A stretch of 64,000 nt of DNA from Rhodococcus sovatensis (GCF_037327425.1 NZ_CP147846.1:5022001-5086000); one strand, 5' to 3'. Positions 8,080 through 16,427 are shown, counted from the stretch's first letter. Translations and numbers: made by a program. The notes: generated by a model from the letters alone, not told the origin.

Positions 8080-9380
8080 ACCCCGGAGGTAGTCGATGCT
8101 CGAGTGTTCTTGGCCGAGGTGACGGTCACCGCAATCAGGGCAGCGAGGGCGACTGCAGAGACTCCGACCATCGTCACCGATACTGCCACGTTGTCGTTGC
8201 CCAGCGCGCCGACCACCGGGGCGATGATGGCGCCCAGGCCGAACTGCGCTGCTCCGAGGAGTGCGGCTGCGGTGCCTGCGGCTTCACCGTGGCGCGAGAG
8301 CGCGAGAGCCGGCGCGTTCGGCATGACCAATCCGACGGCGCCGAGCACGAACCACAGCGGAACGAGAAATCCGATCATGCCCCCGATACCGGCGACCGCG
8401 AGCACGGTCATCACCAATGCTGCGACTACGGCGCCCGACAGAGCGGAAATGACGATGCGCACTGGCGTGAAGTAGCCGAGCAACAGGACGTTGAATTGAG
8501 ATGCACCGATCAGGGCGATGGCGCCGAGCGCGAATACGATGGCGAACTGCTGCTCGTTGAGCCCGAACTCTTCCTGTAGAACGAACGACGATCCGGCGAT
8601 GTAGGCGAACAGTGCCGACATCGCGAGGGCCGCGACGAGAACGAGCACCACGAACTGTCGGTCGCGTAGCAGGCCGCCGTACGTGCGGACGACCGGCATG
8701 AACCCGCGACCGCGGCGACGCTCGGGAGGCAACGTTTCCCGGAGTGAGAACACGGCGAGCACGAGCAGCGCAACACCGAGGATTGTCAGCGCGCCGAACA
8801 CCCAGCGCCACGATCCGACGAGCAGGATGCCACCGCCGAGGGATGGAGCAAGAACCGGTGCGACGCCCATGACCAGCATCAACCGGGACAGGACTGTGGC
8901 AGCTGCGCGGCCGGTGAACAGGTCGCGAACCACGGCCATCGCGACGACGGCCGCGGCTGCGGCACCGAGGCCCTGCAGGCCACGGAAGAGGCCGAGCACG
9001 GCCACGTTGGGCGCGATCGCGCACAGCAACGACGCCGCGATGTGGACTGCGGTCCCCGAGATCAGTGGCAGGCGTCGGCCGACGATGTCCGACAGCGGGC
9101 CGATGATCAACTGGCCCAGAGCCAGACCGATCAAGGTACCCGTCAGGGTGAGCTGGACAGCCGCGGACGACGAGTCGAGATCGTCGACGATCGAGGGCAA
9201 CGCAGGCAAGTACATGTCGATGGTCAGCGGACCGAGGGCAATGAGCGCACCGAGTACGAGGATGACCCTCATGCGTTCACCAGCGGTCGGTGCGGAGTCT
9301 CGCTCGACGGTGCTGTTCTCGACGGCGCTGTGCTCGGCGGTTCGGACGTCGGGTGCGGTCTGTTCCGGGGCATGGCTCAC
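8076..9380 (-). CDS. Bcr/CflA family MFS multidrug efflux transporter
   Basis: A 434-aa, 12-TM drug:H+ antiporter. LGALIALGPLTIDMYLPALP is the hallmark of the Bcr/CflA subfamily. Motif A-like DIVGRRLPL follows TM2, and the proline-rich GVAPVLAPSLGGGIL (motif C) is also visible. A soluble N-terminal tail of about 37 residues precedes TM1. If that tail is not translated, the ATG at 9270 is an alternative start to GTG 9380. It overlaps the downstream DUF309 gene by 4 nt. The 67 bp to the divergent gene at 9448 must hold both promoters. Confidence 0.9.
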   Translation of the reverse strand: MSHAPEQTAPDVRTAEHSAVENSTVERDSAPTAGERMRVILVLGALIALGPLTIDMYLPALPSIVDDLDSSSAAVQLTLTGTLIGLALGQLIIGPLSDIVGRRLPLISGTAVHIAASLLCAIAPNVAVLGLFRGLQGLGAAAAAVVAMAVVRDLFTGRAAATVLSRLMLVMGVAPVLAPSLGGGILLVGSWRWVFGALTILGVALLVLAVFSLRETLPPERRRGRGFMPVVRTYGGLLRDRQFVVLVLVAALAMSALFAYIAGSSFVLQEEFGLNEQQFAIVFALGAIALIGASQFNVLLLGYFTPVRIVISALSGAVVAALVMTVLAVAGIGGMIGFLVPLWFVLGAVGLVMPNAPALALSRHGEAAGTAAALLGAAQFGLGAIIAPVVGALGNDNVAVSVTMVGVSAVALAALIAVTVTSAKNTRASTTSGV

Positions 9381-9434
9381 CTAGCAGTCAGCAACGAGGT
9401 CGCCCGATCTGTTCCCAGTGTGATGTATTCGAAC

Positions 9435-9440
9435 TAGGGT
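9435..9440 (+). promoter_or_regulatory. -10 box TAGGGT, probable leaderless promoter
   Basis: TAGGGT ends 7 nt before GTG 9448 and no Shine-Dalgarno is present, so transcription probably starts at the start codon. Confidence 0.45.
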
Positions 9441-9447
9441 TTCTGCG

Positions 9448-9825
9448 GTGAGCAACTTGGTGGACAGTCCGCGGCAGGCCGTCGTCCGCGAGTACATCGA
9501 TGCGCTCGCGTCGCACGATTCCAGTGCGGTGAAGTTCGCCCCGGGCGCGCGCCGTATCGAGAACGGCATCACGACGGGATCCTCCGGTCCTGGCCTGGCC
9601 AAGGGGCTCGACAACGCCTTCTACTATCACGCGATCCTCGCCATTCGCGACATCGAATTCACCGAGTCCGGCGACACCGTCCGGGCGACGTTCCTCATCG
9701 ACGCCGGACTCCGACGGAAGCGGATAGTGACTGTCGCGGTCGAGGAAACATTCCTCGTTCCCGACGGCACCATCCATCTCATCAAGGCGAAACTCCGGCT
9801 CAGATTCCGCCGGACACCTCGGTAG
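9448..9825 (+). CDS. NTF2/SnoaL-like small protein
   Basis: A 125-aa hypothetical protein. The pattern is an N-terminal helix (RQAVVREYIDALASHD), a middle part rich in charged and Gly residues, then two to three beta strands (DTVRATFLIDAG, RIVTVAVEETFLV, GTIHLIKAKLRLRFR). This resembles NTF2-like (SnoaL or DUF8021-type) cone folds that bind small hydrophobic ligands. No catalytic residues can be assigned. Convergent with the VOC gene, 7 bp away. Confidence 0.6.
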   Translation: MSNLVDSPRQAVVREYIDALASHDSSAVKFAPGARRIENGITTGSSGPGLAKGLDNAFYYHAILAIRDIEFTESGDTVRATFLIDAGLRRKRIVTVAVEETFLVPDGTIHLIKAKLRLRFRRTPR

Positions 9826-9832
9826 GCCTTGC

Positions 9833-10351
9833 TCAGACTCCTGCCGGGCTGGAGACTCCGACGCCGCTGGGAGTGTCGAGGCCGTAGCGGTCGATCTCTT
9901 TCTGCAGATCGAGACGCTGAATCGAAGAGCTGGCCTCGATGGTCGCCTCGTCGAGGAGGTCGAGTGGTACGAGCCAGACGATCTCGAACTCGATGCCGTC
10001 GGGATCCTTGCCGTACAGACTCTTCGTGGATCCGTGATCGGACGCGCCGACGAGAGCGCCTGCGGCGGAGAGCTTCTGCGAGAGGTCGGCGAGGTCGGCG
10101 AGGGTCTGAACCTCCCACGCCAGATGGTAGAGCCCGACGGTCTCGCGTCCGGCTCCGCTCGGGCGCGCGTTGTCGCCGAGCTGGAACAGGCCAAGATCGT
10201 GATCGTTGGTACTGGCGTTCGCCTGGAGGAAGGCCGCTCCCGCACCCATGCGCAGCTTGACGCGGAAGCCGAGCACGTCGGTATAGAACGCGACGGACGC
10301 CTCGACGTTGCGTACGTACAGAACTGCGTGGTTGAGCCGTTGAATGGCCAT
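9833..10351 (-). CDS. VOC family protein (glyoxalase / extradiol dioxygenase fold)
   Basis: A 172-aa protein. It opens with the VOC start pattern LNHAVLYVRNVEASVAFYTDVLGF. The second half-module has YHLAWEVQTLADLADLSQ and the metal-site Glu block DPDGIEFEIVWLV. Candidate metal ligands are His8, the His in YHLAWE and the Glu in EFEIVW. The last 40 residues are an extra helical tail. Substrate unknown. A perfect 20-bp palindrome just upstream of the ATG suggests tight repression by a MarR-like regulator. Confidence 0.85.
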   Translation of the reverse strand: MAIQRLNHAVLYVRNVEASVAFYTDVLGFRVKLRMGAGAAFLQANASTNDHDLGLFQLGDNARPSGAGRETVGLYHLAWEVQTLADLADLSQKLSAAGALVGASDHGSTKSLYGKDPDGIEFEIVWLVPLDLLDEATIEASSSIQRLDLQKEIDRYGLDTPSGVGVSSPAGV

Positions 10352-10360
10352 TGCATCTCC

Positions 10361-10380
10361 TAAGTTGAATCTTCAACTTA
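10361..10380. promoter_or_regulatory. Perfect 20-bp palindrome, MarR-type operator
   Basis: TAAGTTGAA-TC-TTCAACTTA: 9-bp arms around a 2-bp centre, 10 nt upstream of the VOC gene ATG at 10351. The TTGA...TCAA core is typical of MarR-family operators. Confidence 0.65.
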
Positions 10381-10407
10381 AAGAGTACACCGATTGCCGC
10401 TCGGTCG

Positions 10408-11355
10408 TCAGTGTCGGGTGTGGTCGACGAGTGGAGTTCGAGGGCCGAACTTGGGCTTGATCGCCTTCCCGCTCACCTGAAGAAGGCGAACAGCTCGAAA
10501 CCGATGTGGAGCAAGGGGTTTCATGTACTCGATCATTCCTTCGTCGTCGAGGGGCCGGCCGAGCAGAGACCAGCCGACGACGGAGGCGAGGTGATAGTCG
10601 CCCACCGACAGGGCGTCGGGATCGCCGAGTGCGCGCTGCGCCGCCTCGGCAGCGGTCCAGATACCGACGCCGGGGACGGCTCGTAGCCGTCTCGTCGCGT
10701 CCGGGTAGGACATGGAAGTGGTCTGCTCGAGGCGGCCGGCAACGTGCGCGCACCGCACGATGGTCTTCGATCTCGCCGGATCGACGTTGGCCAGGTGGTA
10801 TTCCCACGACGGGATGCGCCGCCACACATCAGGGGTCGGCGGCACGAACATGGGCCGAGGCGTCGGACCCGGTGCGCGATCGCCGAACTTGGTGACGAGC
10901 GTGCGCCACGACGAGAACGCGGACACCCCGTGAACACGTTGCTCGAGGATCGCCGGAACCAGCGCTTCCATGACAAGCCCCGTCCGGCCGAGCCGTAGGT
11001 GTGGGAACTGGCGGTGAGCTTCCTTCAGCGTCGGATGCTCGGGTTCGAAGCCCGAGGCGTCGTCGTCGCAACCGAGCAGCGCGGGCACCATGTCGGTGAA
11101 CTCGGCGCCGCCGTCGCCCCAGGCCGTGCATCGGACGGAGTATCGAGTCGTCTGTGTGAGTCGATAGGTGACGAGCCCGGACGGCAGCCGCGACGCTCGC
11201 CACACGCTGCCGGCGTCGTCGCGTTGATAGGTGGGATCACCGGGACCTCGACGCAGGCCCGACAGACTCATGCCGACGTCGAGCGGACGCTCGGATTCGA
11301 GCACCACCGAGACCGAGTCGAGAGCGCCGGGAGTAGCAGGACTGGACGACCACAT
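10408..11355 (-). CDS. DNA-3-methyladenine glycosylase, AlkA-type HhH-GPD
   Basis: A 315-aa base-excision glycosylase. The C-terminal half contains the helix-hairpin-helix (RLRAVPGVGIWTAAEAA) and the catalytic Asp region LSVGDYHLAS of the HhH-GPD fold. The N-terminal half (TYRLTQTTRYSVRCTAWGDG) resembles the AlkA_N-type beta domain. The ATG at 11355 was chosen; longer frames read into the upstream gene. It lies 41 bp downstream of the quinone-oxidoreductase-like gene on the same strand and may be co-transcribed. Confidence 0.85.
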   Translation of the reverse strand: MWSSSPATPGALDSVSVVLESERPLDVGMSLSGLRRGPGDPTYQRDDAGSVWRASRLPSGLVTYRLTQTTRYSVRCTAWGDGGAEFTDMVPALLGCDDDASGFEPEHPTLKEAHRQFPHLRLGRTGLVMEALVPAILEQRVHGVSAFSSWRTLVTKFGDRAPGPTPRPMFVPPTPDVWRRIPSWEYHLANVDPARSKTIVRCAHVAGRLEQTTSMSYPDATRRLRAVPGVGIWTAAEAAQRALGDPDALSVGDYHLASVVGWSLLGRPLDDEGMIEYMKPLAPHRFRAVRLLQVSGKAIKPKFGPRTPLVDHTRH

Positions 11356-11396
11356 CGTGGAGACGAGCCTAATGCCTGCCCCCGACAGGTCCCGTT

Positions 11397-12437
11397 CTAG
11401 TCGAAGCCACCCGCCACGGCGACCACCGTTCGGCCGGTGACCCGACCCTGGGCGATGTTGTCGAGCGTGCCACGGACATCGGCGACGGCGACCTCGGTAG
11501 TGAGTGCGTCGAGGCGCTGAGGCCGCAGGTCGGTCTCCAACTGCTGCCAGATTGCCCGACGCTTGTCGATCGGGAGCTGAACCGAGTCGATCCCCAGCAG
11601 CGAGACGCCACGCAGGATGAACGGCAACACAGTCGTCGACAGCTGGGCGCCTCCGGTCAGTCCGCTCGCCGCGACGGCGCCGCCGTAGCGAACCGTGCTG
11701 AGCGCGTGCGCGAGCGTCTTGCCGCCTACGCAGTCGACGGCTCCTGCCCAGTCGGCGCGACCGAGCGGCCGGGGCTTTGCTTCGGGGTCCTCCGGCAACC
11801 TGCCGATGACCGCGTGTGCACCCAGGCCGGCCAAGAGGTCGGCGGCGTGTTCCTTCCCGGTCGAAGCGTGAACCGAGAATCCGGCGGCGGACAGCAAGTC
11901 GACGCTGACGGTCCCGACGCCGCCGCTGGCGCCCGTCACGAGGATCGGGCCGTCGGATGGGGTGACCCCGGCGTCGCGCAGAGCCAGAACGCTCATTGCA
12001 GCGGTGAAGCCGGCGGTTCCGATCGCTGCTGCCTCGCGCGTCGTCAGTGTCGACAGCGGGACTACCCACTCCGCAGGTACCCGCGCGTATTCGGCGTAGC
12101 CACCATGCTGTGCGGTCCCGATGTCGTACCCATGCGCGACGGCTCGCTGACCCACTGCCACGTCCGCACTCGTCGATTCGACGACGGTTCCGGCGATGTC
12201 GATTCCGGGAACGATGGGGTACTCGCGGACCACGCCACCATTGGGTGTGATCGCAAGGGCGTCTTTGAAATTGACCGACGAGTACTCGACCGCGATGGTG
12301 ACGGACGGGCCGGAGACTGTCGGGAGAAACGATGCGTCGACGGTCTCGCGGGCGAGAGATATTCCGTCGGAATCACGCGCTACGAGCGCGGCGAACGACG
12401 GTTGCACGGCATTTGCTTCTGCCACGGCACTGGTCAC
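11397..12437 (-). CDS. YhdH/AcuI-type NADPH-dependent MDR oxidoreductase
   Basis: A 346-aa zinc-independent medium-chain reductase, related to acrylyl-CoA reductase (AcuI/YhdH). Visible features are YSSVNFKDALAITPNGGVVREYPIVPGIDIAG near the N-terminus (a hallmark of the subfamily), the Rossmann motif VTGASGGVGTVSVDLL, and FILRGVSLLGIDSVQLP near the C-terminus. No zinc-binding Cys cluster is present. GTG 12437 has AAGGA about 9 nt upstream. Divergent from rnhA. Confidence 0.9.
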   Translation of the reverse strand: MTSAVAEANAVQPSFAALVARDSDGISLARETVDASFLPTVSGPSVTIAVEYSSVNFKDALAITPNGGVVREYPIVPGIDIAGTVVESTSADVAVGQRAVAHGYDIGTAQHGGYAEYARVPAEWVVPLSTLTTREAAAIGTAGFTAAMSVLALRDAGVTPSDGPILVTGASGGVGTVSVDLLSAAGFSVHASTGKEHAADLLAGLGAHAVIGRLPEDPEAKPRPLGRADWAGAVDCVGGKTLAHALSTVRYGGAVAASGLTGGAQLSTTVLPFILRGVSLLGIDSVQLPIDKRRAIWQQLETDLRPQRLDALTTEVAVADVRGTLDNIAQGRVTGRTVVAVAGGFD

Positions 12438-12519
12438 TGATGGGTGTCCTTCCGATCTCGGATGCATTCCCACACTACCTATTCGAGCGCGGCGGCTGTT
12501 GTTTGTCGGTGTAGGGACG

Positions 12520-12525
12520 TATGGT
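12520..12525 (+). promoter_or_regulatory. -10 box TATGGT of rnhA
   Basis: TATGGT ends 8 nt before GTG 12534, and no Shine-Dalgarno precedes the GTG. A leaderless rnhA transcript is likely. Confidence 0.45.
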
Positions 12526-12533
12526 CCTGTTCC

Positions 12534-13082
12534 GTGATCATCGTGAGTACTGACGGCTCGTGTCTGCGCAATCCGGGTGGAGCCATCGGCTGGGCCTGGG
12601 TCAACCACACAGGTCCGAGCAACTCCGGCGGCGAACCCTCGGGGACCAATCAGGTCGCCGAATTGCGTGCGCTGCTCGAGGCGGTTCTCGCGCATCCCGG
12701 TGACGAACCGTTGCTCATCGAATCCGACTCGCAGTACGCCATCAAGTGCGCCTCGGAATGGCTGCCCGGGTGGAAGCGCAAGGGATGGAAGACTGCTGGC
12801 GGTACGCCGGTACGCAACCTCGATCTCGTCAAGAGCATCGACACGGCGATCAGCGAGCGCACAGGGCCGGTTCGATTCCGCTGGGTCCGCGGGCATGTGG
12901 GCAATCACTTCAACGAGGCAGCGGATGCCCTCGCGGGCGAGGCTGCACGGGCTATTGCAGCGGGCGCGCCGTCGACCCAGCAGGCGAAGCCGGTCGACCG
13001 GCCTGCACCTACCAAGCCTGCATCAACCCAGCCTGCATCAACCCCGCCTGCGCCCGCTGACGAGGTTGCAACTCTCTTCTGA
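12534..13082 (+). CDS. rnhA: Ribonuclease HI
   Basis: A 182-aa enzyme degrading RNA in RNA:DNA hybrids. Catalytic carboxylates are visible: Asp in STDGSC, Glu in AELRALLEA, Asp in ESDSQYAIK and Asp in NEAADALAGEA. The handle region PGWKRKGWKT is also present. The RNase H fold ends near residue 140. A Pro/Ala/Thr/Lys-rich tail of about 40 residues follows, built partly from a short DNA repeat (around 13015-13050), and ends in DEVATLF. GTG 12534 is preceded by a -10 box rather than a ribosome site. Convergent with the pirin gene, 30 bp apart. Confidence 0.92.
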   Translation: MIIVSTDGSCLRNPGGAIGWAWVNHTGPSNSGGEPSGTNQVAELRALLEAVLAHPGDEPLLIESDSQYAIKCASEWLPGWKRKGWKTAGGTPVRNLDLVKSIDTAISERTGPVRFRWVRGHVGNHFNEAADALAGEAARAIAAGAPSTQQAKPVDRPAPTKPASTQPASTPPAPADEVATLF

Positions 13083-13112
13083 AGCGGGTCCGGGCAGAGG
13101 GGCTTCGCCGGG

Positions 13113-14045
13113 TCAGGCTCGGGGTGTGAGCCTCGTGTTCGGAAGCTCAGGCGCAGGTAGCCGAAAGTCTTTTGTGCCGTCTTTGCTCACGTACCCCTCG
13201 ACCCTCCCGAACTGACCGCCGTCTGCGTGACTGCTGCCCGACTGCCAGGCTGCGCGGTAGGCCTCGATGTCCTCGTGTTCGCGCCCCATGAAGTTCCACC
13301 ACATGATCACTTGTTCGCCGAAGGGCGGGCCGCCGAGCAACAGCACTCGGGCCTCGTCGGGACCGGAATTGCGGAGTGCGAGGGACGTTGAGCCTGGCGG
13401 GATGTATCCCAGTTCTGCTCGCTCGAGCGTGCTGTTCTCGACGTCGACGGTTCCTGTGTCGACGATGATTCCGTGCTCGAAGGTCTCGTCGACTGCCAGT
13501 TCCAGGCTCGCCCCGGCGTCGACGACGATCTCGGCACCCAGCAGTGGCGTGAAGGTGCTGACCGACGAGGTATCACCGGCGAGGGACCCGAGAAACACCC
13601 GCACTGTTGCGCCGTCGATCGACACCGGCTCGGGTACGTAGTGCTGAAAGTCGGGTGCGGTGAATCGTGCCGAACCCGGAAGTGCGACCCAGAGCTGCAT
13701 GCCGTGCAGGATGCGGGTGTTCGGCATCGAGACCTCGGAGTGCGATATCCCGCGTCCGGCTGTCATGAGGTTGAGCTCGCCGGGCAGCACGGATGCATGT
13801 GAGCCGATGCTGTCGCGGTGCTCGATCTCGCCGGAGAACAGCCAGCTCACCGTCTGGAGCCCGGTGTGCGGGTGCGGTGGGACGTCCATGCCGCCCGACT
13901 GCGATACGTCGTCGGGACCGTAGTGATCGGCGAAGCACCATGCGCCGATCAATGTCCGCTGCTTGGTCGGCAGCGTGCGTCGGACGTTCATTGCGCGAGG
14001 TCCGCCGAGAGGAACCTCGCGAGGGGTGATGACTTCCACGGTCAT
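13113..14045 (-). CDS. Pirin family protein
   Basis: A 310-aa bicupin. The metal-binding motif PPHPHTGLQTVSWLFSGEIE and the following GRGISHSE supply three His and one Glu in the N-terminal cupin, as in pirins with quercetinase-like activity. The C-terminal cupin contains LLLGGPPFGEQVIMWWNF, also characteristic. The ATG at 14045 overlaps the MarR stop in ATGA, with AGGAG upstream, so it is translationally coupled as the third gene of the LLM-MarR-pirin operon. Pirins are often linked to redox or aromatic stress; the physiological role here is inferred only. Confidence 0.93.
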   Translation of the reverse strand: MTVEVITPREVPLGGPRAMNVRRTLPTKQRTLIGAWCFADHYGPDDVSQSGGMDVPPHPHTGLQTVSWLFSGEIEHRDSIGSHASVLPGELNLMTAGRGISHSEVSMPNTRILHGMQLWVALPGSARFTAPDFQHYVPEPVSIDGATVRVFLGSLAGDTSSVSTFTPLLGAEIVVDAGASLELAVDETFEHGIIVDTGTVDVENSTLERAELGYIPPGSTSLALRNSGPDEARVLLLGGPPFGEQVIMWWNFMGREHEDIEAYRAAWQSGSSHADGGQFGRVEGYVSKDGTKDFRLPAPELPNTRLTPRA

Positions 14046-14506
14046 GAGAACTCCTGTCGAGAAATTGCCGGCTGAGCGAGTCGTAGCTTTGTGCACAGAG
14101 CCTCGAGCGTCGTCAGTTCGTCGTCGGAGAGTGCGTCGCCGACGTAGCGCCGGATCCGGGCGGCGTGTCTGCGCCCGATCTCGCGCTGCACGGCGAGTCC
14201 TGCGTCGGTCAGGGCCACGATGGTGCCGCGCTTGTCGCTCGGATCGGGTTCGCGGGTGAGGTAGCCGAGTTTGTCGAGTCGTTCGCACATCCTGCTCAGC
14301 GATGGTTGGCTGAGCAGGATCTCGTCGTTGAGGTCATGTAGTCGAAGCTTGTGAGTCGGGCATTTGCTGAGCGTGAAGAGGACGTCGTATTCACGCACGC
14401 TGATCGGGCCCCAGATGTCGTCGGCGGTGAACCGACGCATCAGTGACACCTGGGATCGGAACAGCGACTCCCAGGCGTCGACGGCGAGCTCGGTACTAGA
14501 CGGCAA
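14042..14506 (-). CDS. MarR family transcriptional regulator
   Basis: A 154-aa winged-helix regulator. The recognition helix region is LNDEILLSQPSLSRMCERLDKLGYL and the wing is REPDPSDKRGTIVALTDAG, the usual MarR DxR signature. The start is TTG 14506, supported by AAGGAG 7 nt upstream within the end of the LLM gene. Its stop overlaps the pirin start. Being inside the operon, it probably represses its own promoter upstream of the LLM gene in response to a ligand. Confidence 0.92.
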   Translation of the reverse strand: MPSSTELAVDAWESLFRSQVSLMRRFTADDIWGPISVREYDVLFTLSKCPTHKLRLHDLNDEILLSQPSLSRMCERLDKLGYLTREPDPSDKRGTIVALTDAGLAVQREIGRRHAARIRRYVGDALSDDELTTLEALCTKLRLAQPAISRQEFS

Positions 14507-15587
14507 CGGTTGTCTCCTTCTCCGCCAGCATGCTCGCGTGAGTCGGCGGATTCTCCGGAACGCCCTGAGGACGTCGAGCTGCGAATTCCTTGCGTAGTAC
14601 CGGGACGACCTCTCCGCCTAGAAGATCCAGCTGCTCGAGCACCGACTTCAGCGGCAACCCAGCGTGGTCGATCAGGAAGAGTTGCCGCTGGTAGTCGCCG
14701 AAGAAGTCGGCGAACGTCAGGGTCTTCTCGAGGACCTGCTGAGGTGAACCGACGGTCAACGGAGTCTGCTCGGTGAAGTCCTCCATCGTCGGACCGTGTC
14801 CGTAGACGGGTGCGTTGTCGAAGTACGGCCGGAATTCGTTCACGGCATCCTGGCTGTTCTTGCGCATGAATACCTGGCCGCCGAGGCCGACGATGGCCTG
14901 ATCTGCGCGGCCGTGTCCGTAGTGCTCGTACCGCTCGCGATAGAGGTTGATGAGCGCGATGTAGTGCTCTTTCGGCCAGAAGATGTTGTTCGCGAAGAAT
15001 CCATCACCGTGGTAGGCAGCGATTTCTGCGATCTCGGGGCTGCGGATCGAGCCGTGCCACACGAACGGCGGGATGTCGTCCAGTGGCCGCGGTGTGGAGG
15101 TGAAGCTATCGAGAGGAGTCCGGAAGTTGCCCTTCCAGGTCACGACGTTCTCGGTCCACAGGCGTCGGAGAAGTTGGTAGTTCTCGAGGGCCAGCGGTAT
15201 GCCCTGCCGGATGTCCTGGCCGAACCATGGGTACACCGGCGCGGTGTTGCCACGGCCCATGATCAAGTCGACGCGCCCGTCGGACAGGTGTTGCAGCATC
15301 GCGTAGTCCTCGGCGATCTTCACCGGATCGTTGGTGGTGATCAGCGTCGTGGACGTGGACAGGATCAGCTTCTCGGTCTGCGCGGCGATGTAGCCGAGCA
15401 TCGTGGTCGGCGATGAGGGAACGAACGGTGGGTTGTGGTGTTCACCGGTGGCAAAGACGTCCAGGCCGACCTCTTCGGCGTGCTTGGCGATGGTGACCAT
15501 CGACTTGATGCGCTCATGCTCGGTGGGTGCTCGACCTGTCGTGGGATCGACCGTGACATCGCCGACGCTGAAGATTCCGAATTGCAA
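14496..15587 (-). CDS. LLM class flavin-dependent oxidoreductase
   Basis: A 363-aa bacterial-luciferase-like TIM-barrel flavoprotein. Typical blocks are EEVGLDVFATGEHHNPPFVPSS (the EHH motif near the flavin site), LSTSTTLITTNDPVKIAEDYAMLQHLSDGR and the VDLIMGRGNT phosphate loop. It is the first gene of an operon with MarR and pirin, and its TAG stop lies 8 nt inside the MarR ribosome-site/start region. A 26-bp imperfect palindrome lies just upstream of the ATG. Substrate unknown. Confidence 0.92.
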   Translation of the reverse strand: MQFGIFSVGDVTVDPTTGRAPTEHERIKSMVTIAKHAEEVGLDVFATGEHHNPPFVPSSPTTMLGYIAAQTEKLILSTSTTLITTNDPVKIAEDYAMLQHLSDGRVDLIMGRGNTAPVYPWFGQDIRQGIPLALENYQLLRRLWTENVVTWKGNFRTPLDSFTSTPRPLDDIPPFVWHGSIRSPEIAEIAAYHGDGFFANNIFWPKEHYIALINLYRERYEHYGHGRADQAIVGLGGQVFMRKNSQDAVNEFRPYFDNAPVYGHGPTMEDFTEQTPLTVGSPQQVLEKTLTFADFFGDYQRQLFLIDHAGLPLKSVLEQLDLLGGEVVPVLRKEFAARRPQGVPENPPTHASMLAEKETTVAV

Positions 15588-15603
15588 GGTCTGCTCCCTA
15601 CCT

Positions 15604-15629
15604 GAAGTTCATGCGTATGCATTGACTTC
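15604..15629. promoter_or_regulatory. 26-bp imperfect palindrome upstream of the LLM operon
   Basis: GAAGTTCATGCGT followed by ATGCATTGACTTC: 10 of 13 positions are symmetric. It lies 17 nt from the LLM start codon and is a candidate site for the MarR protein of the same operon. Confidence 0.4.
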
Positions 15630-15672
15630 TAGCTCAACTCCGAGAGTCGGCAAACTATTTCCTTCGCCTCCC

Positions 15673-15738
15673 GTTTACAACGCCACCGTTCGTTCACAAC
15701 CGTCGTTTGCGTTGTAAACGAATGGTGGGTGTGTAAAC
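15673..15738. repeat. 66-bp inverted repeat built from four GTTTACA-type half-sites
   Basis: Two arms of 30 bp (15673-15702 and 15709-15738, about 24/30 complementary) flank TCGTTT. Inside are four related elements: GTTTACAACG and CGTTCACAACC in one direction, and CGTTTACAACG and GTTTACACACC in the other. It lies between the LLM promoter and the 3' end of the next gene. It could be a terminator, a multi-site operator, or both. Confidence 0.6.
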
Positions 15739-15751
15739 CGGGCCGCAGGCT

Positions 15752-16129
15752 TCAGCTGGTCACCAGTGATGCCGTACCCGACAGTGTCCGCACGTCGTAG
15801 GACTCGAGAGCGCCGTGGACGTAGCGATCGCCCGCAACGTTCCCGCGGGTGGTGAACAGGACCGCGTACCCGCCGAAAGAGACCGGCTCGTTCTCGATGT
15901 TCACGCGAGGGACAACCACCAGGAGGTGCGTCGAACTGTCGTCGTTGCTCTTCTCGGTGATTGCCCGTATCTCGTATCCAAGGTCCGACCGCGTGACTGC
16001 GGTCGACTCGAACGTGGCCCCACTCAGAACGATCTGCGCGACGAGCACTCCCGCGACCGATGCCGAATCGAGTGAACCGGAGATGTCGTCGCCGTCGAAT
16101 ACCCAGTGGTTCGCTGCTGTGTAAGACAT
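15752..16129 (-). CDS. Hypothetical small beta-rich protein with iron-box-like promoter
   Basis: A 125-aa protein of unknown family. It is rich in alternating hydrophobic stretches (VAGVLVAQIVLSGATF, HLLVVVPRVNIEN, VSFGGYAVLFTTRG), suggesting a mostly beta fold. There is no signal peptide or membrane segment. The ATG at 16129 was chosen because TAGCCT, a -10 box, lies 7 nt upstream. The same frame is open back to 16414, but that stretch reads as non-coding. The -10 region overlaps an iron-box-like sequence, suggesting repression by an IdeR-like protein. Confidence 0.6.
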   Translation of the reverse strand: MSYTAANHWVFDGDDISGSLDSASVAGVLVAQIVLSGATFESTAVTRSDLGYEIRAITEKSNDDSSTHLLVVVPRVNIENEPVSFGGYAVLFTTRGNVAGDRYVHGALESYDVRTLSGTASLVTS

Positions 16130-16148
16130 GAGGGTAAGGCTAGACAAG
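16130..16148 (-). promoter_or_regulatory. Iron-box-like site overlapping the -10 of the small unknown gene
   Basis: GAGGGTAAGGCTAGACAAG contains GGTAAGGCTA, the conserved core of IdeR/DtxR boxes (12/19 to an iron-box consensus). It covers the TAGCCT -10 at 16137-16142 and abuts the ATG. Confidence 0.4.
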
Positions 16149-16427
16149 AAGGTCGAAAAGAGATCTCCTTCCGGACCCATCCACGCCGCCACCTGCGGCG
16201 AATGAAAGATGAGACGCCCGCCGCTGCTGTCGCCCCCGACCGCCGTCAGCTGTGGGCGTCTCCCTATTCTCTGTCTCACCATTCCGACGAGGGATACCGC
16301 GAGTTCACGCGACCGAAGTACGTTGCGGACGTGGACGTGGCGAGCGCACGGGGCTGGCGTGCCGGGAGGTTCTCGTACGAGTCGACGGGGGGTTGCGTTG
16401 CTCCTGCGCGGCACCGAGCTGATCTCG
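16130..16427. other. 298-bp intergenic region with no convincing gene
   Basis: Lies between zapE (3' end) and the small unknown gene (5' end). Frames on both strands are open, including an ATG at 16204 on the plus strand, but none shows a recognisable fold, ribosome site or convincing codon bias. Only the promoter next to 16129 is supported. Confidence 0.5.

Noticed and set aside
8683..9384. Plus-strand frame of 233 codons opposite the MFS transporter
   Set aside because: Antisense shadow rich in Arg/Thr/Pro; the minus-strand transporter is unambiguous.
10408..12069. Longer frame joining the AlkA-like gene with upstream sequence (553 codons)
   Set aside because: The extra N-terminal part is an Arg-rich shadow of the reductase gene; homology-like sequence starts at ATG 11355.
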